From Capitulum mitella (Eukaryota; Arthropoda; Thecostraca; Pollicipedomorpha; Pollicipedidae), in contig CP099840.1 of NCBI GenBank assembly GCA_030062745.1, positions 16,419,718 through 16,483,717 on the forward strand: a DNA stretch of 64,000 bases, read 5' to 3'. Each line of letters opens with the position of its first letter. Position 1 is the first letter of the stretch. The position numbers and the translations under genes were made by a program. Shown one piece after another: positions 37,701 through 47,315 of this stretch. The notes beneath the pieces are model-generated. The model ran no database searches. It was not told the DNA's origin and was given only the letters and a program-made list of their open reading frames with translations.

Positions 37701-37800
37701 CACAACTCAGGCGGGATGGGGACCCGAACACGAAACATGAGGAGATAAATCTGCTCCGCCTCGGCGGCTGAGGTCAGAGCCTTTTTATGGGGCGTCCTTG
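34769..37800. other. Intergenic 3' of the POU gene
   Basis: GC-rich from 35250 to 36400 with a GA/G run at about 35567-35590 and pyrimidine-rich DNA at about 36085-36155; AT-rich from 36400 to 37350. A possible minus-strand poly(A) signal (AATAAA, complement of 36492-36497) lies about 1.66 kb past the POU stop. No other gene is supported. Confidence 0.45.
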
Positions 37801-37802
37801 AG

Positions 37803-37843
37803 CGGCCGGCCGGCCGGGGTTCGCGGCCCCGGCCGGCCGGCCG
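37803..37843. repeat. 17-bp all-GC perfect hairpin downstream of the POU gene
   Basis: CGGCCGGCCGGCCGGGG (37803-37819) pairs exactly with CCCCGGCCGGCCGGCCG (37827-37843) around the loop TTCGCGG. It lies about 270-350 bases past the POU stop codons and would fold in the minus-strand transcript too. A (GCG)n run follows at about 37987-38013. Confidence 0.9.
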
Positions 37844-37985
37844 GCCCGGCCGCCACAGGACAGAGAGAGGAGAAATTCCCAGCTACCTGCTTACCGGGCT
37901 CCGGCCGCGCCGACGCCGGGTTCACCTGGTTTTGATGCACCGCACTGGAGCACGGCATATCTTCGCGCCGGCGGCGCGCACTCTC

Positions 37986-38016
<31 letters not shown>

Positions 38017-38110
38017 CATTCACAAGACTATACAGAGTCTATGTACACGCTGGCCGCGTCTGACTTAGTGTTCGTGTCCGGTGCAGTACAGTCTTTGTAT
38101 GGCTCTATGA

Positions 38111-38434
38111 TCACTGGGTGGCGGAAGCAGCGTCTCTGTCGCCGGCGCCGGGCCTAGTCAGTGAGCCGCAAGCCCTTGTGAGTGCGGCGGCAGCGCTGAC
38201 GCCTGCTGCGGCGACATCATCGATGGACTGTGGCTCTGCGCTAGGTGGGCCGGTGGCGAAGCCCTGCATCGAGTCCAACCGTCTCTGATGGTGGAAGTGC
38301 GGCTGGCCGAGCGGCGGCGGGCCGTGCTGAGGCGGCGGCGGCGGCGGCGGCGGTGGCGGCGGCTGGCTGCTGCCGTGCTGCGGCTGCTGCGTCTGTTGCG
38401 ACTGCTGCTGTTGCTGTTGCTGTTGTTGTTGTTG

Positions 38435-38491
<57 letters not shown>

Positions 38492-39532
38492 CATGTGCTG
38501 CAGCTCGGACTGGGAGACGTAGGATTGGGGCGAACTGGTGTCACCGTTTTCGTAGTTGGCGCCAACTGCGGGTGGCGTCATGCGCTTCTCTTTCTGGCGT
38601 CGGTTGCAAAACCACACCCGCACCACTTCCTTTTCCAGCTGCAACGAGTCTGCCAGTCCAGTGATTTCGGGCGCTGCCGGTTTCGGCTGCTTGAGGAAGT
38701 GCTGCTCCAGCAGCGTCTTCACCGACACCTCTATGCTGGTGCGCTTTTTCCGCTTGCGACCCTGTGCCGCCAGCTTGTCGATGGACGTGGCTGAGCCTGT
38801 GGTAGAGTCGGCTTCTTCCAACCATTTCTGCAGCAGCGGCTTCAGTTTGCACATGTTCTTGAAGCTGAGTTGCAGAGCCTCGAAGCGGCAGATGGTCGTC
38901 TGGCTGAATACGTTGCCGTAGAGCGTGCCGAGCGCCAGGCCGACGTCGGCCTGCGTGAAGCCCAGTTTGATGCGCCGTTGTTTGAACTGTTTGGCGAACA
39001 CCTCCAGGTCGTCGGAGGAGGGCGCCTCCTCCTCGATCTCCTGGCTGTGCTCACCTTGGGCGCTCATCAGCTCGTGCGGATCACGGCCCAGGTGCGGCAG
39101 TTGGTGCGGTATCATACCGTTCATGGCGTAGGCCGGGTGCTGCAGGTGCCCTCCGTTGGGGGTGCTGGCGATGTAGGGCGCCGAGACGGGCGGGTGCCAG
39201 CCGTGCGGAGCCATGTGCTGCGGCACGCGGCCGTGGTGCAGCATCTCACTCGTCTGCGGCTTGATGTCCTGGTGTAGGCCCACGTGCGGATGCATGGCCG
39301 ACGTCCAATGGCCCGGGTCACCCTGCGGCGCGAACGCCCACGGGTTGTGAGTCATCGGGCCCTGCTGCGGGTGCGGCATGTACTTCATTTCCGAGCCGTC
39401 CCGCATCACGTATCCGGGCGAGTTCAGCATCGTCTCGGCACCACTCACACTGGCGTCCGTGCCGGCCGTACTGACGGCACCGTATGCGGCGGAGGCCATC
39501 GCGCCCGTCTGCGCCCGCACGGCGCGCCTCAT
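38111..39532 (-). CDS. vvl: Class III POU-homeobox transcription factor, ventral veins lacking/drifter type
   Basis: Intronless, as is usual for POU-III genes. The POU-specific domain is at about residues 168-242 ([20 protein letters not shown] onward), a linker follows, and the POU homeodomain is at about 260-319 ([10 protein letters not shown]...[12 protein letters not shown]; recognition-helix Cys309-Asn310). N-terminal EMKYM (48-52) and AMNGM (136-140) are shared with insect vvl. A 30-glutamine run occupies 348-377. The family member is a nuclear DNA-binding regulator of tracheal, neural and glial fate. The first ATG (39532) has a stop two codons upstream and a weak context (C at -3). The ATG at 39499, residue 12, has G at -3 and +4 and begins MASAAYG, more like insect starts, and is probably the real one. 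Near residue 425 the conserved tail leaves this frame: SPSMMSPQQ...GLAAH ending at 38158 is one base over, so the 38111 terminus is probably an artefact of a frameshift. Confidence 0.93.
38158..38290 (-). other. Conserved C-terminal tail of the POU protein in a shifted frame
   Basis: Reading one base further along the minus strand gives [16 protein letters not shown], then [14 protein letters not shown] and a TGA at 38158-38160. Arthropod vvl proteins end with a SPP(M)LSPQ...LAAH tail, so this is the expected terminus. The main frame is the better match up to about 38270 ([19 protein letters not shown]), which places the break at about 38245-38290. One extra base (or two missing) in the assembly would account for it. 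Confidence 0.75.
38402..38491 (-). repeat. Polyglutamine-coding CAG/CAA tract
   Basis: Thirty consecutive glutamine codons, mixed CAG and CAA, followed by S-QQ-T-QQ and then a run of eleven prolines encoded near 38330-38365. The CAA interruptions would limit slippage. The complementary strand is open as polyleucine and is a shadow. Confidence 0.97.
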
Positions 39533-39537
39533 GCGTT

Positions 39538-39545
39538 ATGCATTA
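39538..39545. promoter_or_regulatory. Possible POU-binding site at the start codon
   Basis: ATGCATTA (TAATGCAT on the coding strand), a variant octamer, lies 6 bases upstream of the first ATG. Drosophila drifter is known to autoregulate through variant POU sites; occupancy here is inference. Confidence 0.3.
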
Positions 39546-39605
39546 CTCCGGCGGCCACGGCGCGCCGGCCTCCGCCGCTCGCTATGGCCGGGAGCCACGC
39601 TTCTG

Positions 39606-39649
39606 ATTGGCTCGTTCCGTGACGTCACGCCGTGCCCGGCTCCGATTGG
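39606..39649 (-). promoter_or_regulatory. Promoter-proximal CRE flanked by two CCAAT boxes
   Basis: On the coding (minus) strand, CCAAT boxes lie at 39606-39610 and 39645-39649 with a full CRE palindrome TGACGTCA at 39620-39627 between them, 75-120 bases upstream of the ATG. This spacing suits a proximal promoter with a short 5' UTR. No strong TATA box is seen; CATATACA (complement of about 39761-39768) would be a weak alternative with a longer leader. Confidence 0.5.
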
Positions 39650-39659
39650 TTAGCCGGCC

Positions 39660-42649
39660 TTGGCGGTTTTCGATCTCGGGCGGTCACTGTATCGTCGGCG
39701 TTGTCGGCCAATTTTTTGACACTTTGCAAGCAGATTGCAGGGGGCCGTCCGAGTGGGAGCTGTATATGACGGGCGGGCGGATCCGGCGGCGGCGGCGGCG
39801 CGCCTGCTGGCCGCAGCGGCCGGACGAGGCGGCCCCGATCGGCGACAGGTGCGCGGAGGTTCGGTCCGTCCCGGCCCGGCACCGCCGCCGGCCACCGCCG
39901 CCTCTGATGGATCACCGAGTCGCCCACAAAAATCACCCTATTTATTTAGAGTTTACTCCTAAACGGTCTCAGGGGGTGTTTAGCAGGTTTTCACGGATCG
40001 TTGGTAGTAAATAGAGACCGCTGTAATTGGTGGGTGCGCATAGCTGACATTCCATATCGCACAACACCTGATCGCACTGGATGCTATGTGCTTGACAAGG
40101 AACGTAATCTTGCGCCAGACTGTGGAATATAAGGTCTTCTGATATACAATGTCTTGACTGCGAAGGAAAAGCTGAATTCTCAGGCGCCGCGATCTCTGCT
40201 AAGTGTTAAATATGTACAGCCAAGGCACTTCAAACATGCTTACTAAAGGTTTACACGAACTCTGCCCTATGAAAATGTTTTTTGAATCAGTCTGTAATGC
40301 ATCAGGCAGCTGTAATAATATTGTATTAAAACATATCACTGAATGAGTAATATCGCATTTGGAAGTAGCTACCATATTGTACGTTACGTAAAACATTACG
40401 CTTGACGTCAATGACAAAGGAAAAGTTCCTCCGTACAAAATACGCGATGAAATGGAAAATGGAGATTGAAGCCATGAAAATGTTTTGTGTGCCATCATCG
40501 GATAGCATTCAGTCCGTAGCCTGGATCACGTCGCAAGGAGCACGGAGTATGGAGCACGTGGGACACGAGCCCTTGCCCCCACAGGAACTTTCTTCCTCTT
40601 TGCCTTCTGAGGAACTGTGTGCTTTCAGTAGTGCCAGATAGTATTTACATCTAATATTGAGCTTCGTAAAAAACATCTTTTTCGCCCCATTCATGGGGCT
40701 ATCATGTGGCCAAACAGCTGCTTAATTATTTGCGTGCATCAGTTATCATACACTGAACGCTGGTCGCTTTTGTGCGTCAAAGCAGGGAAACGTTCCCAGG
40801 AATAGCTTAAGCGATCACAAAATGATACATTATTCCGAGAGTGGCGTATTTATTCATCATCGATAAAACACATTGATCGGGTGTTGATGCTTCCGCGTAC
40901 GTAGGGCTAAGCTTGTCTTACATGGCATACCAGAATAATTTTGAGATAACAAAACTCACCATTAGTAAAGGTTAACGTCAAAAAAAGTACTTAAGCAATT
41001 TCGAAGGGAAATTATTGCACTTTGATTGTTTGTTTTCATGGTAATGGTGTGTGTTTGATGGTGTGTGTTCCTTTCGGAATTTTTGCCATCATTGTGGGTC
41101 AGATTAGGACAGCAGCAATCTAGCCAGTCATTTCCAGTTAACTAGATGGCAAATATAATGCAACAGGAAAGGAGATCTTTTATTACATTTGTAGTTGGTT
41201 AACAAGTTTCTCATACAGCAAGATGCTTACAATGCAAGTAACATAAGCTGTCACCTAAAAGAATGCAAAGCTGTGACTCCAGTCATCAATTTTCCCAAAA
41301 GCGCTAAAATGACCATTTCGCTAAGTTTGCGGAAGTGGTCTGCGTCATAGTCCAGCTGCCATGAATGGTCATTGGTCTTTTAAATACATATGTACCGCAC
41401 ACATCCTCTGTTATCTGCGCTGATGGTGTACATCACGCCACAACTGCCCCTTGAATGGCATTTTATACGCCTCCTCGTATTCCTAGTCTCAAAAATCATT
41501 TGTCTGCCGTATCTTAGGTGTCTTTGTAATGGTTTATAAAAGTTCCTCTGACTTTATGTAGCGCAGGTCCACGGGGGGGGGAGAGGGGGCAACAAACCAC
41601 AAAGGAATGGTCCTGTTCTGGCAGTGCGATCGCTCGCCTGCTGGGCGGCCGGTAAAAAACACCAGGCCCTGCCGGGAAGTCACCAATCAACGGAATAACA
41701 ACCATTTTTCCATGGGGGCTACTTATTTACCTAGTTACGACCTTGGAAGCGGCGCGGCTATTAATCGGTGCGGGTTTTTGGCGCGGTGACAAACCGGCCC
41801 GGGCGTCACGTGGCGCACCTTTTTGTGGCGCTGCGCCGCCCGCCGCCGAACCGCCGCGATCGCCGACAGCGCTCGGCCGCCCGGCGAGAGGCAGCCGCCG
41901 CTGAGGCGAGTCCGTCCCGCCGCTTATGCAGAGTGCGGCCAACAATGTCCCCTGGGCTCTGCGGGGCCCAGCGGGAGATCGGCGGGCTCCAGCCGGCCTG
42001 GACTGGGCGCTGAGCCGCGCCACTTCGCGCTCAGCGCCAGTGTCCCTGAGGTATGAACATCGGCAAACGTTGACATGTACATACGAGAGTGCGCAGATAG
42101 ATACCTCGAAATATGTTAATCGGTTGTTTCATCAGTTCATCAAACGACGATGAAAAATCGGCCTATCCTAAGCCCCTCTACACCTATCCTTTGGTTATAG
42201 GTGTAGGAACGGAAAGGGCCAATGCACCATGCCCCTCCCACTTTTTCAGGGTTTTTATTTCAACTCTGTGAATTTAAATAGACAGTGCTACTCTAAAAAC
42301 CGCCAGAGATCACTTTATCCGGGGTCTCTACGCCTTTGCCTTTGACTCAGAATTCAGCAAGACCAGTCCTGTATCATGGATTCGCTCAAAACAACATACT
42401 GACCTGTAGACAGGCGAAACTTTTATAATCTGCCGCATTGCTTGCCGAAATCGCAGACTTCAGCTGTAAACTGTTTTCACTTATACGGAGAATGTGTTCT
42501 ACAATTACAGTCCTAGGAGACCGTTTGTGCTGTAACTGGTTTTCGAACATTAAGGTCATAATCTTCCCTTTTGCGTTCACGCAGGCCAACCTGCAAATAT
42601 GATGTGATGGTTGTTGAATATTAGCTGTAGGCAGAGTTAATCGGTCTGT
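39660..42649. other. 5' flank of the POU gene, intergenic
   Basis: CpG-rich to about 39930 (CGGCGG run at 39783-39800), AT-rich from 40000 to 41560, and a GC-rich island at 41620-42020. A 10-bp hairpin, CTACACCTAT / ATAGGTGTAG, lies at 42178-42206. No second gene is supported. Confidence 0.5.
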
Positions 42650-43005
42650 GCTGTGACCCCGCCCGTCAGTGTGACGCCGACAGACACCCTGCCGCGGCAC
42701 TCGTCAGTCCGTGTGACGCCGTCCGTCCGTCTAAGGCCGTGAGGGAGATTACGCTGCGACCCCGCTTGTTCATGTGACGTCGGCAGAAGGATCGTGTGCT
42801 GTAACCCCGCCCGTATGTGTGATACAGACAGAGAGGCCCTGCCGCGACACTGGTCTGCATGTGTGACGTCGGCAGGCGGGCCCTGCTGCGACGTCGGCAG
42901 GCGGGCCCTGTTGTGACGCCGGCAGGCGGGCCCTGCTGTGACGCCGGCAGGCGGGCCCTGCTGTGACATCGGCAAGGACGCCCTGCTGTGACGCCGGCTA
43001 GTGCG
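42650..43005. repeat. 25-bp minisatellite with diverged left flank
   Basis: 42862-43005 holds about 5.5 copies of GTGACGCCGGCAGGCGGGCC plus CTGCT. 42650-42861 holds longer, diverged units with GTGACGTCGGCAG and TGTAACCCCGCCCG. Open frames crossing it are artefacts. Confidence 0.88.
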
Positions 43006-43814
43006 AGTGGTGCCGACTGGCTGTATCGCGCCAACATCTGACTCACTGTCACAGCGCGGGCCGCTCTCGTTCTTCTGGTCATGGTCGGCGATGGCAGCCG
43101 ATGCGATTCACCGCGCGCCGACAGCTCGGCTCGTGCCACAAACACGGACTGGCGCGCCTGGTTACCATAATTTCGTCGAGCATTTACCATATTATCGACA
43201 AAATCAGGTGTAGATGGTGGAATACATTGGAGGGGAACAGTGGCTACAGAGCCTGGTGTCCGTTGGCCGGCTGGTGCCTTCGCTGCATAAATTTTAATGA
43301 GAGTAACCCCAGTCGGGCAACGGGATCGAGGCTGCGCAGCCGCTTCAGAATGCATTAACGTGACAGCGATCTGAACGCCGCAGGCTACTACAGTGGTAGA
43401 CTGTGCTGCCGGGCACGACTGCCCCGCGGGCAGGCATCAGAGACGTTGCGTGAGACAATGCTTGGGAGCGACTGTCACTGATCCAAGTCTGCTCTGCGCG
43501 CGCATCTCCACGGACAGGGTCCAGTCGTGTCGCCAGTGCAGGCGGACGCTAAGAGCGGCTTCCCAGCCTCGCTGGCATCCATCTGGTAAATGCTGTTTTG
43601 GCAGTGGCCAGGTCCGGTCGGTCAACTTGGGCATGGCCGGCGGCGGCCTGTGCACGTGCTGGGCCCAGCACGGCCGGCGGCGGCAGCCGATCTGCAAACG
43701 GCCGCCGCCCCGTGTAAGCCGACAGCGCTAATTGCCTCAGTCACTTTAACTGATGACGCCCAATTACGGTGCGGTTAGGGCGGCGCTCAGATTTCCAGAG
43801 CCGGCGGCGGGCTG
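43006..43814. other. GC-rich intergenic with AT-rich islets
   Basis: ACCATAATTTCGTCGAGC and CCATATTATCGAC words (43162-43205), GCTAATTGCC and CCAATTACGG (43728-43776) interrupt GC-rich DNA and resemble the islets at 19-21 kb but lack octamers. No gene is supported. Confidence 0.4.
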
Positions 43815-44390
43815 GGGTGTCGGCCTCCCCTCCGCCTGTGGGGAGTCATCAGGTCCGCCTCCCCTTCGGCTGTGGGGGGGGGGAGCACGTCCGACTCCCT
43901 TCCTGTTGTCGGGAGGTGATCAGGTTCGCCTCTCCACATGCTGTCGGAAGGTTGTCAAGTCCGAATCCCCTGCCGTTGCGGGGAGGTGATCAGGTCCGAC
44001 CCGTCCTCCTCCTGTTGTCGGGAGGTGATGAGGTCCCGCCTCCCTCTCCTGTTGTCGGGAGGCGATCAAGCCCGACTTCCCTCCCATTGTTAGGAGACAG
44101 TCAGGTCCGACTCCCCTCCTGTTGTCGGGAGGCGATCAAGTCCGATTCTTGTTCTGCTATAGGGAGGTTATCAGGTACGCCTCCTTTCCTGTTGTCGGGA
44201 GATGATCAGGTCCGACTCCTCTCCTGTTACAGGGAGGTAATCATGATCGCCTCACCTCCTGTTGTCGGAAGGTGACCAGGTCCGCCTGTTCTATGGAGTT
44301 GGTCAGGTTCGTCTCCTCTCCTGTTGTCGGGAGGCGACCAGATCCCGCCTTTCTGCGACTGTGGGGAGGTGATCAGGTCCTCCCTGGCAG
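43815..44390. repeat. ~35-bp minisatellite, about 16 diverged copies
   Basis: Unit core TCCTGTTGTCGGGAGGTGAT followed by CAGGTCCGACTCC. Copies are diverged in sequence and length; each contains CTCC...GGAG inverted words capable of short hairpins. Confidence 0.9.
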
Positions 44391-46614
44391 TATGGGAGGG
44401 AGAGGCGACCAAATCCATACTCTGCCTAGAGATGCTGGAAGGCGGGGCACTCGGCCGAACCGCGACAGTCCAGGAATCGTCGCGGCTGTCAGCTGGGTTG
44501 TCCGAAGCGGTAATCTCGATTGAATATCCAGTACCAGAGATATCTGGGCTTCTCAGGGCGCGCACGCCGTCGGTGCTTTCGTCCGAAAATGTTGTCCGTA
44601 TTGATCTTTCTACACCTGGCGTTTAGTGCCAGAATGCCAATAAGCAATGCTAGAAGAGCAGTCCATTTTGTTGGAGGGTTTGTCTCGGGTTCTCAGTAAT
44701 TATTTCCACTAATTCCTCGACAGCCGAAGGAAGCACACGAGCCAGAACACAGCAATCTGAAATGCATTGCTGGCACTGAAAGACCGAAATCGGAAAATAC
44801 TCCGCTAGGCACCAGCTACCACTACTGGACTAGGAAAACTCACGAGATAAAACGTTTTTCATGGATTGAGGTGCAAAAAAATGTTAGTTGTGTATGGCAT
44901 TGTATTGCGACTGTCCGTTCTATACTGTGTATATGAAAAATATCACAGAGTATTGGAAGATAACATGTTATACTCTAAAAATGCGTGCCACCATTTGGTA
45001 TGGTTTTACGAAAAACAGACGACGGAAACTACAAGTGGTTAACACAGTCTTCATAGTTCCAGTATTTGGTTTATGGTGTGCTAATGAGAAGCAGGATTTC
45101 AAAATCTGTAGTAGGTTAACTTGTACCAAACCTTTATTTTTTCAAAATGCTCGTTTCATAAAACACTTCACAAAATACAATCTGTGCCACAATATGTTTG
45201 ACATGTCTCAAAAATCTTTTGTTTAAACCACGTTGCCTAAAAGTAGCCCTGATTCTGTATTCTCCGATACGTAAGAAACTACAGAAAAACACTTTTTTTC
45301 ATTCCCCCATGTTTATCTTATATATGCGTGCCCAAGTGTGTTATGAGCGGGAACGAGAACACACGGTCCAATGTCGTTGTTTCCGTTTCAATTTGTCCCA
45401 AAACAGTGGTGTTTCATCTTTGTTCATTTCCCCGGGCGCTTCGCATCGATTTTATGCTAATGTGGCAGCCAACTCCATGCGGTCTAAGCCCACAAAACAA
45501 AGCCAGGGATGACAGGGCCTGCTGGCGGCGGCATCTGCAGGACCAACGCCAGCTGGTGCGTCCCGAGACGATTCTCCAAGCTTCCATCAGGACATCTCAC
45601 AAAGTGCGCGGTCTGAATCCCCTACCAATGACCGGTCTGATGGTTTGTCGTGTACAATTTGGATTCCGCAGTGGATTTATTCTCCCGCCAGGTATTATGC
45701 AGTGTTGAACAAGAGGTGTGCTGTGCCGGGTCAGCGCCGGGTCTCTCCAAAATAACGAGGAGGTAACTCTTTCTCAACGCGCTGGTATTGTCATTCTGTC
45801 CAATGACTTTGTTTAAAGTACTTCAAGATAATTAAACAATTTCGAGACGTCAGTTTCGTGTTCTTAGCTTTTTCCGCTGTTATGGTGCAGCCCACATTTC
45901 AGATCGTTTGCCTAGTCCAACCTTAAAATCTACCTTCCTTCCTTTTTCGCAACATTCTGTATTCAGTTCCGTATTAACATCAATGCGATTCCATACCAGG
46001 ACGCCAAAGTTCAAATAAAAGCAAATCTTGTAGTTCGTAGACACTCGTACATTTGAGATACGAAAATAATAAGGACTATATCGGGCTTGCCCGAAGGCTC
46101 TTTGTAATGGGAGAATGGCCGAAAAAATGCCTGCCTGTAATCAAGTGATCGCGTCAAGAAAGCGCTCTTAACGCTTTACCCCCCCCCCCCCTCACACCAC
46201 CACTGACCCCCACCAATACCACCCAAGCAATTCTGGCCCTCCACGCCCTGACGTTCGAATACATCAACTTCCTGGCCCAGCCCCACCCAAATCCACCACT
46301 CCTCCCGACCCAACACCATCCCAACGCACTACTCCCCGACCCATCACCATCCACAGAAATCCACCATTCCCCACGACCCAGCTCGTCCCAAGTGTACTCG
46401 AGAGGCGCCCCAGGAATCCGGGGCGCTGGCGTGATTGACACTTTGTGCGTGCCACAACGGTAAAGCCGCTCAAATTGTTGTTTAGTAGTGGCGGAGAGTG
46501 AGCGGGCCGTCCGGAACGGACAGCGTGATTGCCGGGCGGACAGCACTGTCGGCCGCCGCCGCCGCCGCCGCCGCCGCCGCACGCCGGCTGTCATCTGGGA
46601 CGGACCCAGTGGCC
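44391..46614. other. Intergenic, AT-rich, nothing recognised
   Basis: 44650-46140 is AT-rich with short open frames only. A C run lies at about 46180-46190 and a (CCG)n run at about 46553-46578. No gene is supported. Confidence 0.55.
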
Positions 46615-47150
46615 CGGGTCTTTCTTGGGTCGGGCGTTTGGATCTCTGTCGGGTCGGGTGTTTGGGTCTCTGTTGGGCCGGGTGTTCGGGTCTCCGTTGG
46701 GCCGTGTGTTTGGGTCTCTGTCGGGCCGGGTGTTCGGGTCTCTGTTGGGCCGGGTGTTCGGGTCTCCGTTGGGCCGTGTGTTTGGGTCTCTGTCGGGCCG
46801 TGTGTTTGGGTCTCTGTCGGGCCGGGTGTTCGGGTCTCCGTTGGGCCGTGTGTTTGGGTCTCTGTCGGGCCGGGTGTTCGGGTCTCTGTTGGGCTGGATG
46901 TTTGGGTCTCTGTTGGGCCGTGTGTTGGGGTTTCTGTTAGGCTGGATGCTTGGGTCTCTGTTGGGCCGTGTGTTTGGGGTCTCTGTTAGGCCGAATGTTT
47001 GGGTCTTTGTTGGGCTGGGTGTTTGGATCTCTGTTGGGCCGGGTGTTTGGACCTCTGTTGGGCCGGGTAATTAGGTCTCTAACGAGACGGTTGTTTGGAT
47101 CTCTGTTGGGTCGAAGGTGCGGATCTCTGTCGGGCCGGGTGGTCAGGTCG
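46615..47150. repeat. 24-bp minisatellite, about 22 copies, with 72-bp higher-order pattern
   Basis: Unit GGGTCTCTGTTGGGCCGGGT plus GTTT/GTTC. CTCTGTCGGGCC, CTCTGTTGGGCC and CTCCGTTGGGCC versions recur in a three-unit order over the first half. All three plus-strand frames are open because the period is a multiple of three. Unrelated in sequence to the 24-bp array at 8.19 kb. Confidence 0.95.
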
Positions 47151-47315
47151 TCGGGGTGGTCGGATCTCTGAGCTAAGGGAAACGTTGAAAAAATGCGTTG
47201 TAAAAATGGCCCGTCCATCATGTTTTTTTGCACATAAGTTTCGCGGTATTAATACTAGAGCTCCGAAATTTTGGCTGTCTTCACTGAATTCCTAGTGCAT
47301 TGTTTACCGTTTTAA

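Noticed and set aside
38288-38794. Leucine-rich plus-strand open frame of 168 codons
   Set aside because: It is the antisense of the polyglutamine and homeodomain region of the POU gene.
42178-42206. Hairpin with CCTTTGGTTATAGG resembling miR-9
   Set aside because: The similar bases lie mostly in the loop and the stem is only 10 bp, so it cannot be a miR-9 precursor.
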